Part shown: positions 36,074-44,711 of the stretch, in pieces
Position numbering within the stretch: the stretch's first letter is position 1
Layout of the letters: the number at the start of each line of letters is the position of its first letter
Position numbers and translations under genes: made by a program
NCBI GenBank assembly: GCA_015056365.1
Contig: SVGM01000004.1
Coordinates: 1 to 64,000 of the forward strand
Direction of reading: 5' to 3'
DNA length: 64,000 nucleotides
Source of the DNA: Clostridiales bacterium
GTDB taxonomy: Bacteria; Bacillota; Clostridia; Christensenellales; Aristaeellaceae
The notes under the pieces: model-generated
Seen by the model: only the letters and a program-made list of their open reading frames with translations
Databases searched by the model: none
What the model was told of the DNA's origin: nothing

Positions 36074-36570
36074 TCCTCGTCCTCCTCGTATTCCTCGTCG
36101 TATTCTTCGTATTCCTCATCATCGAAGATCTCGCGGTCCATCTTGTCCACGTAGAGAACGCCGTCCAGATGATCCAGCTCATGACAGATGGCGCGGGCAA
36201 AAAAGCCTTCCGTGCGCAGGTGCACAGGCTCTCCGTTTTCATCCTGGGCGTCAACGGTGACGATCATCGGCCGGGTCACGATGCCGCTGCGACCAGGCAC
36301 GCTGAGGCAGCCTTCCGGACCGCTCTGTTCGCCTTCGGTCTCCACGATCACAGGATTGACCAGCTTAAACAGCCCTTCGCCCACGTCCACCACCACAACG
36401 CGGCGGAGAATGCCTACCTGGGGGGCTGCCAGACCCACGCCGTTGGCTTCATACATGGTATCAGCCATATCATCCAGCAGAATCTTCAGCCGCTTGTCAA
36501 ACTTCTCAACGGGTTTGCACTGCTTGCGCAGCTTGTCGTCTCCGATTTCAATAATCTTCCGAATCGCCAT
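36070..36570 (-). CDS. def: Peptide deformylase with acidic tail
   Basis: Removes the formyl group from nascent proteins. Metal site motifs: GVGLAAPQVG, EGCLSVPG and CHELDHLDG. The last 20 or so residues are almost only Glu, Asp and Tyr (EEYEEYDEEYEEDEE), encoded by a GAG/GAA/TAC repeat that could slip during replication. The tail is not part of the usual family fold. Confidence 0.95.
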   Translation of the reverse strand: MAIRKIIEIGDDKLRKQCKPVEKFDKRLKILLDDMADTMYEANGVGLAAPQVGILRRVVVVDVGEGLFKLVNPVIVETEGEQSGPEGCLSVPGRSGIVTRPMIVTVDAQDENGEPVHLRTEGFFARAICHELDHLDGVLYVDKMDREIFDDEEYEEYDEEYEEDEE

Positions 36571-36597
36571 GGAATCGATCTCCTTTCGTTCTTCCCG

Positions 36598-38850
36598 CTA
36601 CATCATCGTGGCGGGGTTCACCTCGCAATAAATATGGCACCGCTCGTCGCTCAATGCCGTGAGCTCGCTCATCAGGCTCAACAGCGGTGAAGCGTCCGGG
36701 TGGTCGAACAGCTTGAACAGCACATGATAACGGTATTGTCCGCGGATGCGCTTGACCGGCGCCTCGTCGGCGCGAACCATCAACGTGCGCTTTTTTTGCA
36801 GGGGATGGCTGAGCAGATAGGTTTGCACCGTATCATACAGCCGGTCGCACATCTGTTTGACGTCCAGCTCGCTCTCCCCTTCCACCAACAGCCGCGCCAG
36901 CAGCGTAAAGGGCGGATACAGGCCGGTTCGCCGGCGGGAAAACTCCATCTCAAAGAACGCGCGGTAGTCTTGCTCCGCAGCTGCCAGGATGCAGGGATCC
37001 TCAGGCTTGTAGGTCTGTACCACCACCTGGCCTGCGCTTTCGGCCCGTCCGGCACGGCCAGCCACCTGGGTCAGCAGCTGAAAGGTGCGCTCCCGGGAGC
37101 GATAATCCGGCAGATTCAGGGTCATATCGGCCGCCACAACGCCCACCAGCGTCACATTGGGAAAATCCAGCCCTTTGGCGATCATCTGGGTGCCGATGAG
37201 CACCTGGGCGCGGCCCTGTCCAAACTCGTCCAGCAGTTTGGCATGGGCGTCCCTGCCGCGGGTGGTGTCAATGTCCATGCGCACGGTACGAACGCCGGGA
37301 AACAGCTTGTGCATTTCCTCCTCGACTCGCTGGGTGCCGCTGCCGAAGTAGCGGATGTATTTGCTTGCGCATTCCGGGCAGGTCTGCGGCGGCTGACGTA
37401 CAGCGCCGCACAGATGGCAGCGAAGTTCGCCGGTTTCATCATCTGGGCGTTCTCTGTGAAGCGTCATGCTCACATCGCAGGCTTCGCATTTCACCACATA
37501 CCCGCAGCTCCTGCAGCTGATAAAGGTGTGGAAACCGCGGCGATTGAGAAACAGCATGGCCTGCTGTCCCCGTTCCAGACATTCCCGGAGCTTCTGAATC
37601 AAAAGTGCGCTGAAAATGGAGCGGTTGCCAGCTTCCAGTTCCTTTCGCATATCCACCACCGTCACCTGCGGCAGCGGCCGATTGGCTACACGCTTGGGCA
37701 TTTCCACCAATGTATAGTCGCCCCGGCGCGCCATGGCAAAAGACAGAATGCTGGGCGTGGCGCTACTGAGCACCAGGGTTGCACCTTCCCGGGCGCAGCG
37801 GCTTTTGGCTACACGGCGCGCGTCGTATCGGGGATGCTTGTCGCTGAGATAGGTCTGCTCATGCTCCTCGTCAATGACGATCAGACCCAGATTCTCCACC
37901 GGAGCGAAGATCGCGCTTCGGGCTCCCACCACGATCTTTGCATCGCCCAGACGGATGCGCCGCCATTCATCGAATCGCTGCCCGTCTGTCAGCCGACTGT
38001 GGAGCACCGCCGTTGCGGGGCCAAAACGGCTGCGGAACCAGCGCACCATCTGAGGTGTGAGGGCGATCTCCGGCACAAGAATGATGGCGCCCTTTCCCAT
38101 TTCCAGGGCGCGGCTGGCCATGGCCAGATACACCTCGGTTTTGCCGCTTCCTGTCACGCCATGCAGAAGAAACGCGCCTGAGCCGCCTTCCAGCGAGGGA
38201 AGCATGCTGTCCAGCGCTTCCTTCTGCCCTTCGGTCAGCGGCGGCTGTACTGTGCGCTTTTCATCCTCCTCGCCATAAGGGGAGCGAAACACCTCGCGCT
38301 GAGAAAGGATGACAAGCCCGGCTTCTTCCAGCGCTTTCAGGCTTTCACGGGGATTCTGCACCAGTTGGGATAGTTCACTGATGCTGCGGGGCTTGCCGTC
38401 TGCCAGTAAGCGGAGCAGCATGGCCCGCTTCGGGGCGCGCTTCATCCGGTCCGCCTCCCCCGCTGCATCCTCGCAGCAAGTGGCGGCATAAGTTTCCTGC
38501 TTTTGCTTGATGCGGCCGGTACGCATTGCGGCGGGCAGCATCAGCCGGAGCGCCTCGGAAAGCGGGCAATGGGTCTCTGCGGCAATCTCCCTGGCCAGCT
38601 CAAGCATGGAGGGAAGAAGCGCCGGATACTCATCCAGCATCTTGCTGATAGGCCTAAGTTTCTCCAAAGGAAGCTCTGGCGGAAGATCGTTGTCATTCAC
38701 CAGACCGACTACGATACCATCAACGGTTCGCCTGCCCAGAGGCACGTTGACTCTGGAGCCGATCGCCGGATTCATTCCCTCAGGAATCAGATAGGAAAAG
38801 GGCTTGGCTACATTGGTGTGAACCACGTCCACGACGACCTGTGCAACCAT
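36598..38850 (-). CDS. priA: Primosomal protein N' (PriA)
   Basis: 750 residues. Restarts stalled replication forks. N-terminal DNA-binding domain, Walker A GVTGSGKTE, DEEH box, paired zinc-binding cysteines (SCRSCGYVVKCEAC, CHLCGA, CPEC) and helicase motifs such as IGTQMIAKGLDFPNV. AAAGGAGGAGG precedes the start. Part of the run with dacF-like and def. Confidence 0.96.
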   Translation of the reverse strand: MVAQVVVDVVHTNVAKPFSYLIPEGMNPAIGSRVNVPLGRRTVDGIVVGLVNDNDLPPELPLEKLRPISKMLDEYPALLPSMLELAREIAAETHCPLSEALRLMLPAAMRTGRIKQKQETYAATCCEDAAGEADRMKRAPKRAMLLRLLADGKPRSISELSQLVQNPRESLKALEEAGLVILSQREVFRSPYGEEDEKRTVQPPLTEGQKEALDSMLPSLEGGSGAFLLHGVTGSGKTEVYLAMASRALEMGKGAIILVPEIALTPQMVRWFRSRFGPATAVLHSRLTDGQRFDEWRRIRLGDAKIVVGARSAIFAPVENLGLIVIDEEHEQTYLSDKHPRYDARRVAKSRCAREGATLVLSSATPSILSFAMARRGDYTLVEMPKRVANRPLPQVTVVDMRKELEAGNRSIFSALLIQKLRECLERGQQAMLFLNRRGFHTFISCRSCGYVVKCEACDVSMTLHRERPDDETGELRCHLCGAVRQPPQTCPECASKYIRYFGSGTQRVEEEMHKLFPGVRTVRMDIDTTRGRDAHAKLLDEFGQGRAQVLIGTQMIAKGLDFPNVTLVGVVAADMTLNLPDYRSRERTFQLLTQVAGRAGRAESAGQVVVQTYKPEDPCILAAAEQDYRAFFEMEFSRRRTGLYPPFTLLARLLVEGESELDVKQMCDRLYDTVQTYLLSHPLQKKRTLMVRADEAPVKRIRGQYRYHVLFKLFDHPDASPLLSLMSELTALSDERCHIYCEVNPATMM

Positions 38851-38880
38851 CTGCCTCCTCCTTTCTCTTTCCTTAGGGAA

Positions 38881-40383
38881 TTATCGATAGGTACGATTCT
38901 GCGCCTTGGGCACCTTCAGCTTGCGGTAACGGCGGCCGCGCTTGAACACGCGCTTGAGCAGCCGAATGACCACAAACAATGCAATGAACGGCAGCAGAAG
39001 CATGATCACCAGTTTCAGCGTCAGCGGCGGGAAGGGATTCGGGTCGGAATATACCTCTTGCTCGATCTCTTCCAGGGTAAGCGGTGCATTCTCACGGCGA
39101 AGAATGGTCCGGCTGGCCACCAGATCATACACCACAGCGCTTCCGCCATCGTCGGGATAATAGGTCATCGTACCCATGATCTCGCCCTGCTGAATAGGCG
39201 CGGCAAAGTCTCGGGTGTATTCGATCAGCGCCGTCTGACGAAGATTGCGGATCTTGGATTCCATCTCCATCTTGGTGGCAACCACGTGCACCGTGCGCTG
39301 ATCCGTCCGGGCGCGAATGTCCAGCGGCAAGCGCCCCAGATTCTCATCGTCCAGAGAAAAACCGGAGGTTTCGATGGTCAGGGGGTTCTCGTTATACATC
39401 TGTTCAGGCGTTTTGCTGACAAACTGAGAGAAACCATACTCCATCAGCTTTCGGCTATCCGACCAACGGCCAGAGTTGCTGGTGTAGAACACCACGGAGA
39501 TCAGTTCCACGCCGTCCCGCTCGGCTGCGCCTACATAGCAGTAACCTGCGCGATTGTGGAAGCCGGTTTTGATGCCGATAGCATAGGGATAGAAGGTTGA
39601 GGAGGAATCCTCGGTCACTTCCTGATTGGGATTGAGCCAGTTGGTGGAGGCGCCGGTCAGCAGACGGGAACGGCGCAGATTGGACCTAGGCAGCGTATAG
39701 GTGTAGGTGGCTGCGATCTTGCGGAAAATATCGTTCTGCATAGCCAGCTGCGAAATCTTGGCCATATCGCGCACGGTGCTGTAATGGTTGTCATCGTGCA
39801 GGCCGTTGGGGTTGGCAAAATGCGTATTGGTGCAGCCATTGAGCTGGGCAAAGCTGTTCATCAGCTCAACAAAGGTGTACTGGTTGCCGGAGATCACTTC
39901 CGCGATCAGATTGGCGCCTTCGTTACCGCTTCGGACCATGGTGGCATAGAGCAGGTCGCCGAAGTTGATGGTCTCCCCCACGTCCAGGTCGATTTCGGAA
40001 ACGCCTTCTTCATAGACCATGGCGGATTCGGTCATGGTAACGGTCTGACCCATATCGCCCATCATGATACCCAGCAGCACAGTCAGAATCTTTGTGGTAG
40101 AGGCAGGATACATAATCTGATCCGCATTCTTTTCCATGATGACTTCGCCTGTGCTGGCCTCAATGAGAATAGCGGATTTGGCGTAGAGCTGGTCCGGCGT
40201 CAATTCTTCGGGTTTTTCTGGGTCGTAGGGCTTCACGCCGCTGGGCAGGCGCGGCGCCACGTACTGAACTTCCTCTACCATTTCCGCGTTGGCGGACGAA
40301 ACCTCAAAAAGCGGCAGGAGAACAGACCAGCAGCAGATGACAGCCATCATCAAACAAAACAGACGGCAAAGCTGCAAGCGCAT
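38881..40383 (-). CDS. D-Ala-D-Ala carboxypeptidase (DacF/PBP5-like)
   Basis: About 500 residues. Signal peptide, then a serine carboxypeptidase domain with SxxK (PASTTK), SGN (VRSGNEGAN) and KTG (GIKTGFHN), a C-terminal beta domain, and a C-terminal membrane helix (LVIMLLLPFIALFVVI) followed by many Arg and Lys. It trims peptidoglycan stem peptides. ATG 40383 was chosen; a TTG nine bases upstream lies closer to GGAGAGG and is possible. First gene of the operon that continues with priA. Confidence 0.9.
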   Translation of the reverse strand: MRLQLCRLFCLMMAVICCWSVLLPLFEVSSANAEMVEEVQYVAPRLPSGVKPYDPEKPEELTPDQLYAKSAILIEASTGEVIMEKNADQIMYPASTTKILTVLLGIMMGDMGQTVTMTESAMVYEEGVSEIDLDVGETINFGDLLYATMVRSGNEGANLIAEVISGNQYTFVELMNSFAQLNGCTNTHFANPNGLHDDNHYSTVRDMAKISQLAMQNDIFRKIAATYTYTLPRSNLRRSRLLTGASTNWLNPNQEVTEDSSSTFYPYAIGIKTGFHNRAGYCYVGAAERDGVELISVVFYTSNSGRWSDSRKLMEYGFSQFVSKTPEQMYNENPLTIETSGFSLDDENLGRLPLDIRARTDQRTVHVVATKMEMESKIRNLRQTALIEYTRDFAAPIQQGEIMGTMTYYPDDGGSAVVYDLVASRTILRRENAPLTLEEIEQEVYSDPNPFPPLTLKLVIMLLLPFIALFVVIRLLKRVFKRGRRYRKLKVPKAQNRTYR

Positions 40384-40434
40384 TCTGGTCAAAGCATTCC
40401 TCTCCTTCCCCAAATGGTTAAATCTTAACAGCTT

Positions 40435-40464
40435 ATTATACCACTGAATGGCAGCCCAGGACAA
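40435..40464 (-). promoter_or_regulatory. Promoter of the dacF-priA-rpe run
   Basis: On the minus strand: TTGTCC (40464-40459), an 18-base spacer and consensus TATAAT (40440-40435), about 50 bases before the start codon. Confidence 0.6.
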
Positions 40465-40568
40465 GGTATCCCCAAAAGGTTTACAGGCTGAACTTATTTT
40501 TTGACAATCTTTTTTCATCCTCGTACAGCATCGCCGATCAGGAAGACTTCTCAACGCTGGCAAGGGCG

Positions 40569-40597
40569 TTGGCTTTTTCAGGCAAACGTGATAAAAT
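40569..40597 (+). promoter_or_regulatory. Promoter of the iron alcohol dehydrogenase gene
   Basis: TTGGCT (40569-40574), a 17-base spacer and TAAAAT (40592-40597), preceded by TGA (extended -10). A second TTGACA at 40501-40506 lacks a good -10. Confidence 0.55.
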
Positions 40598-40631
40598 AAC
40601 CAAAAACATGCAACACAGGAGGGTTATTCTC

Positions 40632-41804
40632 ATGAAAGATTTTGTTTTTCAGAATCCAACCCGTATCCATTTTGGCCGTAATGCCATGGAAAGCCTGAGT
40701 GGTGAAGTGGCTCGCTACGGAAAGCGTGTGCTGCTGGTTTATGGCGGCGGTAGCATCAAGCGCATCGGCGTGTACGACGCCGTCATGGCCCAGCTGCAGG
40801 CAGCTCAGGCCCAGGTATGGGAGCTGTCCGGCGTACAGCCCAATCCCCGGCTTTCACTGGTGTATCAGGGCATTACGATTTGCCACGAGCAGAACATTGA
40901 GCTGGTGCTGGCCGTGGGCGGCGGCAGCGCCATCGATACGGCCAAGGCCATCGCCAACGGCGCATGCTACGATGGCGACGTCTGGGACCTGTTTGAAGGA
41001 AAAGGCTCCAATACCGCCGTGCTTCCGCTGGGCGTGGTGCTGACCCTGCCTGCCGCCGGCAGCGAGATGAGCAACTCCAGCGTGATCACCCGGGAGGAAG
41101 ATATGTGCAAGCGCGGCCGCAGCACGCCGTTCAACTTCCCCGCCTTCTCCATTCTCAACCCCGAGTACAGCTTCTCCCTGCCTCCTTTTCAGACGGCTTG
41201 CGGCATCGTGGACATCATGGCGCATATGATGGAGCGGTACTTTACCATGGTTGAGCATGTGGAGCTGACGGACAGGCTCATCGAAGGCGCGCTGAAAACC
41301 GTGATCAATAATGCCCCCATCGTTATGGAGAAGCCGGATGATTATGACGCCCGCGCAGAGATCACCTGGGCAGGCGCTCTTGCGCATAATACGCTGCTGG
41401 ACACCGGCCGCATCGGCGACTGGGCCAGCCACAAGCTGGAGCATGAGCTTAGCGCCCTGTACGACATCGCTCACGGCGCCGGCCTGGCGGTGGTATTCCC
41501 GGCCTGGATGAAGTTCGTGCTGCCACGCGGCGGTGCAAAAAAGCTGGCGCAGTTTGCTATCCGCGTGTTTGATGTGCCGGAAACTTTTGGCACAGAAGGC
41601 GCGATTGCTGCCGAGGGCATCCGCAGGCTGGAAACCTTCTATCGCTCCCTTGGGCTGGTGACCACGCTCCACGAAATGGACATCGACCAAAGCCGCATCC
41701 CGGAAATGGCGGAACGCGCTGTGAGGATGATGGGCGGAAAACTGGGCGGATTTGTTCCGCTGGACGAAGCCATGGCTCAGGAAATCTACCGGCTGGCGCT
41801 GTAA
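40632..41804 (+). CDS. Iron-containing alcohol dehydrogenase (butanol dehydrogenase-like)
   Basis: 390 residues of the group III alcohol dehydrogenases, resembling BdhA/YqhD. The cofactor loop is GGGSAIDTAK; the metal ligands lie in DIMAHMME and ASHKLEHELSALYDIAHGAG. It reduces aldehydes to alcohols in fermentation with NAD(P)H. AGGAGGG precedes ATG 40632. A Rex gene is present at 49.4 kb, but no clear Rex site is seen before this gene. Confidence 0.93.
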   Translation: MKDFVFQNPTRIHFGRNAMESLSGEVARYGKRVLLVYGGGSIKRIGVYDAVMAQLQAAQAQVWELSGVQPNPRLSLVYQGITICHEQNIELVLAVGGGSAIDTAKAIANGACYDGDVWDLFEGKGSNTAVLPLGVVLTLPAAGSEMSNSSVITREEDMCKRGRSTPFNFPAFSILNPEYSFSLPPFQTACGIVDIMAHMMERYFTMVEHVELTDRLIEGALKTVINNAPIVMEKPDDYDARAEITWAGALAHNTLLDTGRIGDWASHKLEHELSALYDIAHGAGLAVVFPAWMKFVLPRGGAKKLAQFAIRVFDVPETFGTEGAIAAEGIRRLETFYRSLGLVTTLHEMDIDQSRIPEMAERAVRMMGGKLGGFVPLDEAMAQEIYRLAL

Positions 41805-41857
41805 GCCATGAAAAACGGACCGACGGGGTATTTCCCCTGTCGGTCCGTTTTTCATGG
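41804..41857. terminator. Very strong terminator after the alcohol dehydrogenase
   Basis: An almost perfect inverted repeat of about 20 bp with A's in one arm and T's in the other (AAAAACGGACCGAC with GTCGGTCCGTTTTT). It isolates the alcohol dehydrogenase from the MutS2-like unit, whose promoter begins 17 bases later. Confidence 0.9.
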
Positions 41858-41873
41858 CTGCTTTTCTTGCGTA

Positions 41874-41902
41874 TTGACACGCTGGATTTGCCATGCTATA
41901 AT
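41874..41902 (+). promoter_or_regulatory. Consensus SigA promoter of the MutS2-like gene
   Basis: TTGACA (41874-41879), exactly 17 bases, TATAAT (41897-41902), with TGC before the -10. One of the strongest promoters in the window. Transcription should begin near 41909, about 207 bases before the coding region. Confidence 0.92.
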
Positions 41903-41908
41903 CAGGCA

Positions 41909-42116
41909 TCAATTTTCGGAGGTGCTGGATGTCGGTTCGGTAAAGAACGCTGTATGCGTCAGTGAACCATAGCGGTTGCACGACCGCTTGTTTGCTTTGC
42001 ATATTTGTTTTTACCACCGTCAACAGGCACTTTTTTTCGTGCCAAAAAACGATCATGGTAATAACGGGCGTTCGCTCTCCCATCGTGCAAACTGACACAG
42101 ACAGGAGAGATACCCC
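41909..42116 (+). promoter_or_regulatory. Long structured leader of the MutS2-like gene, putative attenuator
   Basis: It contains a four-codon ORF (41929-41943) and alternative pairings: GGTTC (41934-41938) with GAACC (41964-41968); GTGAACC (41962-41968) with GGTT-G-CAC (41974-41981); AGCGGT (41971-41976) with ACCGCT (41983-41988), the last followed by T-rich sequence. Near the end, CTCTCC (42075-42080) is complementary to GGAGAG (42104-42109), the ribosome binding site of the main gene. The layout suits ribosome-sensitive control; function is inferred. Confidence 0.6.
41929..41943 (+). CDS. Putative four-codon leader peptide MSVR
   Basis: ATG TCG GTT CGG TAA begins 6 bases after GGAGG (41918-41922), only about 20 bases from the predicted transcription start. 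Far too short for a functional protein; translation itself would be the signal, as in the leader ORFs of erm and ABC-F resistance genes. The codons overlap the 5' arm of the first leader helix. Confidence 0.5.
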   Translation: MSVR

Positions 42117-44051
42117 ATGGATCAACGTGCACATTTGAATGCACTTCATTTTGACATCATTCTCGAACAACTCAAAGAGCACGCCCTGAGCGAAAGCGCC
42201 AAGGAAGCCCTCGCTGAGCTGATGCCTTATCAAAATGAAAGCATCGCCAGGGTGAGAATGCTGGAAACCACCTCGGCCCGTGCGCTGCTGGAAACCTGCG
42301 GCACGCCGCCCCTGGCGGCGATGGACAACGTCCGCCAACACCTGCACCATGCTCAGATGGGCGGTATGCTGTTGCCCTCGCAGCTTTGCGAAGTGGCACG
42401 CTTTGTTTCCGCGTGCAAACGCATGGCTGAATACCTGAAACGCGGCGAAGGCTGCGGCCCGACCTGTGCACATATCGGCGTGTATGGCCGCGGCTTTATG
42501 GAACTTTCTGAGCTGCGAAGCGAGATAGAAGCAGCCGTCAGCGAAGAGATGGTATACGACAATGCCTCCCCCGCCCTGCGGGACATCCGCAGAAGGCTGG
42601 CGCAGCAACATGCCCAGATCAAAGAGAAACTGGAACATATCCTCAAGACCAAAAAGGCATACCTTGCAGACAGCTATATCTCCATTCGCGGCGATCATTA
42701 CGTGCTGCCGGTCTTGCGGCGATATAAAAACGAATTCGGCGGAACGGTGATCGAAACTTCCTCCAAAGGCAGCACGCTGTTCATCGAACCCACGGCCATC
42801 CGATCCTTGCAGGAGCAGCTGAACCTGCTATCTCTGGAAGAGGACAATGAGGTACGCAAGATCCTCTACACCCTCAGCGGCGCAGTTGCGGATGCTGCTC
42901 ATGCCATCCAGACAAATATGCAGTTGATGGAACAGCTGGATATTCTCTTTGCCAAGGGAAAGTACAGCGCAGCACTCAACGCCCGGAAAGCGGAGATCAG
43001 CGGCGGAAAGACGCTGCGTATCGTTCAGGGAAGGCATCCGCTTCTGGATGCTGAGACCTGCGTGCCGCTGGACGTTACCCTGGAGGAAGGCTGCGATGGA
43101 ATGATCATCACCGGCCCCAACACAGGCGGAAAGACCATTTCCATCAAGACAGTAGGCCTGCTCTCCGCCATGGCTCAAAGCGGTCTGCACATCCCCTGCG
43201 GCGAAGGCTCCCTGATCCCCATGCACGACCGCTACCTTTGCGATATCGGCGATAGTCAGAGCATCTCCCAAAATCTGTCCACTTTTTCCGGCCACATCAC
43301 CAATGTGCTGGATATCCTCAAAACCGCCAGCCGGGACAGCCTTGTTTTGCTGGACGAACTGGGAAGCGGTACCGACCCTGCCGAGGGCATGGGCATTGCC
43401 ATTGCTGTGCTTGAGGAACTGTGGCTGAGAGGCTGTATGTACATGGTCACTACCCACGACCCCAAGGTCAAGGATTATGCCGCCAGTACGCCCCGTATTC
43501 TGGCAGCGCGCATGGCCTTTGACAAGGAGAGCCTACGTCCGCTGTACCGCCTGGAAATGGGAAAAACCGGCGACAGCTGCGCGCTCTACATCGCTCAGAA
43601 ACTGGGGATGCCGGAGGAGCTTTTGTCCCGTGCCCAAGCCATCGTATACGGCGGCGGGCAATGGCAGGCGCCCGACAGACAAACGCCCGCCTTCCTGCGC
43701 CCGGGAAGCTCGCTGGTGCGTCAGAAGCTGGAGGATGGCTCTGACGAGTCAAAGAAGCGTTTCTCTATGGGCGATTCAGTGATCGTGCTTCCGGACGGCG
43801 AACAGGGCATTGTTTTCCGCCCAGAGGACGATATGGGCATGATGATCGTTCAGGTCAAGGGAGAAAAACGCACCGTCAACCATAAGCGGGTCAAGCTTCG
43901 GATCCCGGCCAGTGAGCTTTATCCGCCAGACTATGATTTCTCTATCATCTTTGACAGCGTTGCCAACCGAAAAGCCGCCCATGTGCTTGGCAAGCGCTAC
44001 GACGCAGAGGCAACCATTGTTTATACGGAAGGAAACAGCAAGGAGGAATAA
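42117..44051 (+). CDS. MutS2-like ATPase lacking the Smr domain
   Basis: 644 residues. A MutS2-type core with lever/clamp helices, then the ATPase: Walker A GPNTGGKT, Walker B LVLLDELGSGTDPAEG and a His switch TTHDPKVKDYA. After the ATPase there is a KOW-like beta region (FSMGDSVIVLPDGEQGIV). The C-terminal Smr nuclease domain of MutS2 (normally reaching about 780 residues) is absent. B. subtilis MutS2 (RqcU) acts on collided ribosomes; a role on ribosomes is therefore possible, as is one in recombination. The next gene is 2 bases downstream. Confidence 0.88.
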   Translation: MDQRAHLNALHFDIILEQLKEHALSESAKEALAELMPYQNESIARVRMLETTSARALLETCGTPPLAAMDNVRQHLHHAQMGGMLLPSQLCEVARFVSACKRMAEYLKRGEGCGPTCAHIGVYGRGFMELSELRSEIEAAVSEEMVYDNASPALRDIRRRLAQQHAQIKEKLEHILKTKKAYLADSYISIRGDHYVLPVLRRYKNEFGGTVIETSSKGSTLFIEPTAIRSLQEQLNLLSLEEDNEVRKILYTLSGAVADAAHAIQTNMQLMEQLDILFAKGKYSAALNARKAEISGGKTLRIVQGRHPLLDAETCVPLDVTLEEGCDGMIITGPNTGGKTISIKTVGLLSAMAQSGLHIPCGEGSLIPMHDRYLCDIGDSQSISQNLSTFSGHITNVLDILKTASRDSLVLLDELGSGTDPAEGMGIAIAVLEELWLRGCMYMVTTHDPKVKDYAASTPRILAARMAFDKESLRPLYRLEMGKTGDSCALYIAQKLGMPEELLSRAQAIVYGGGQWQAPDRQTPAFLRPGSSLVRQKLEDGSDESKKRFSMGDSVIVLPDGEQGIVFRPEDDMGMMIVQVKGEKRTVNHKRVKLRIPASELYPPDYDFSIIFDSVANRKAAHVLGKRYDAEATIVYTEGNSKEE

Positions 44052-44053
44052 CC

Positions 44054-44629
44054 ATGATTCGAAATGATCTCACCATCCGTCCCGAAACCCCGGCGGACTA
44101 TGCAGCAATCGACCAGCTGGTACAGCGCACCTTCGCCCAACACACCGGTTACTCCGATGGTGCTGGCGAGGTAGCTTTCATCCATGAGATTCGGGAAAAA
44201 CCGTACTACGTACCCGAACTGTCTCTTGTGGCGATTTTGGATGAACAGATCGTTGGCCATGTGATGTTCTCCCGCCTGCCCCTTTGCCCCACGTCCCAGT
44301 GGGGAGGCGATATGGAAGCGCCCACCGAACTGCTGGTGATGGGTCCTGTGGCCGTGCACGCAGATCGGATTCATCAGGGAATTGGCGAGACCATGATCCG
44401 CCAGGGGCTGGAACGGGCGCGGGCATACGACTGCAAAGGCATCGTCGTTGAGGGCGACTGGCACTATTACAGCCGCTTCGGCTTTGAAACCTCCGCCGAC
44501 CGCGGGATTTACGCTACCAGCGGCTATCCCCTTCAAGAGCCTCGCTGCATGATGATTCAGGAAAACGCGCCCGGTAGGCTGGAAGGGCAGAAAGGGTATA
44601 TCGTGTTTGCCATGTACGAAAACGCGTAA
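44054..44629 (+). CDS. GNAT family N-acetyltransferase
   Basis: 191 residues; the acetyl-CoA loop is seen as VHADRIHQGIGETMI (Q/R-x-x-G-x-G/A), and GRFGFET-like SRFGFETSADRG follows. It resembles YhbS-type acetyltransferases. The substrate is unknown. It lies 2 bases after the MutS2-like gene, so both share the regulated leader. Confidence 0.88.
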   Translation: MIRNDLTIRPETPADYAAIDQLVQRTFAQHTGYSDGAGEVAFIHEIREKPYYVPELSLVAILDEQIVGHVMFSRLPLCPTSQWGGDMEAPTELLVMGPVAVHADRIHQGIGETMIRQGLERARAYDCKGIVVEGDWHYYSRFGFETSADRGIYATSGYPLQEPRCMMIQENAPGRLEGQKGYIVFAMYENA

Positions 44630-44640
44630 AAGCATCGTGT

Positions 44641-44705
44641 AAGCCATCCAAAAGGCACGCATCCCTTCCAAAAAAGCGCGGAGAGGATGCGTGCCTTTGG
44701 CTTAC
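44641..44705. terminator. Bidirectional terminator after the acetyltransferase gene
   Basis: GGCACGCATCC (44654-44664) pairs with GGATGCGTGCC (44685-44695), with outer arms AAGCC and GGCTT. It separates convergent genes. Confidence 0.8.
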
Positions 44706-44711
44706 GCTCTA

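Noticed and set aside
40501-40530. TTGACA as the alcohol dehydrogenase promoter
   Set aside because: No acceptable -10 follows at 16-18 bases; the extended -10 site at 40592 fits better.
42026-42043. GGCAC-TTTTTTTC-GTGCC as an intrinsic terminator in the MutS2-like leader
   Set aside because: The T's are in the loop and A's follow the stem, so it cannot end plus-strand transcription as drawn; it may only be part of the leader fold.
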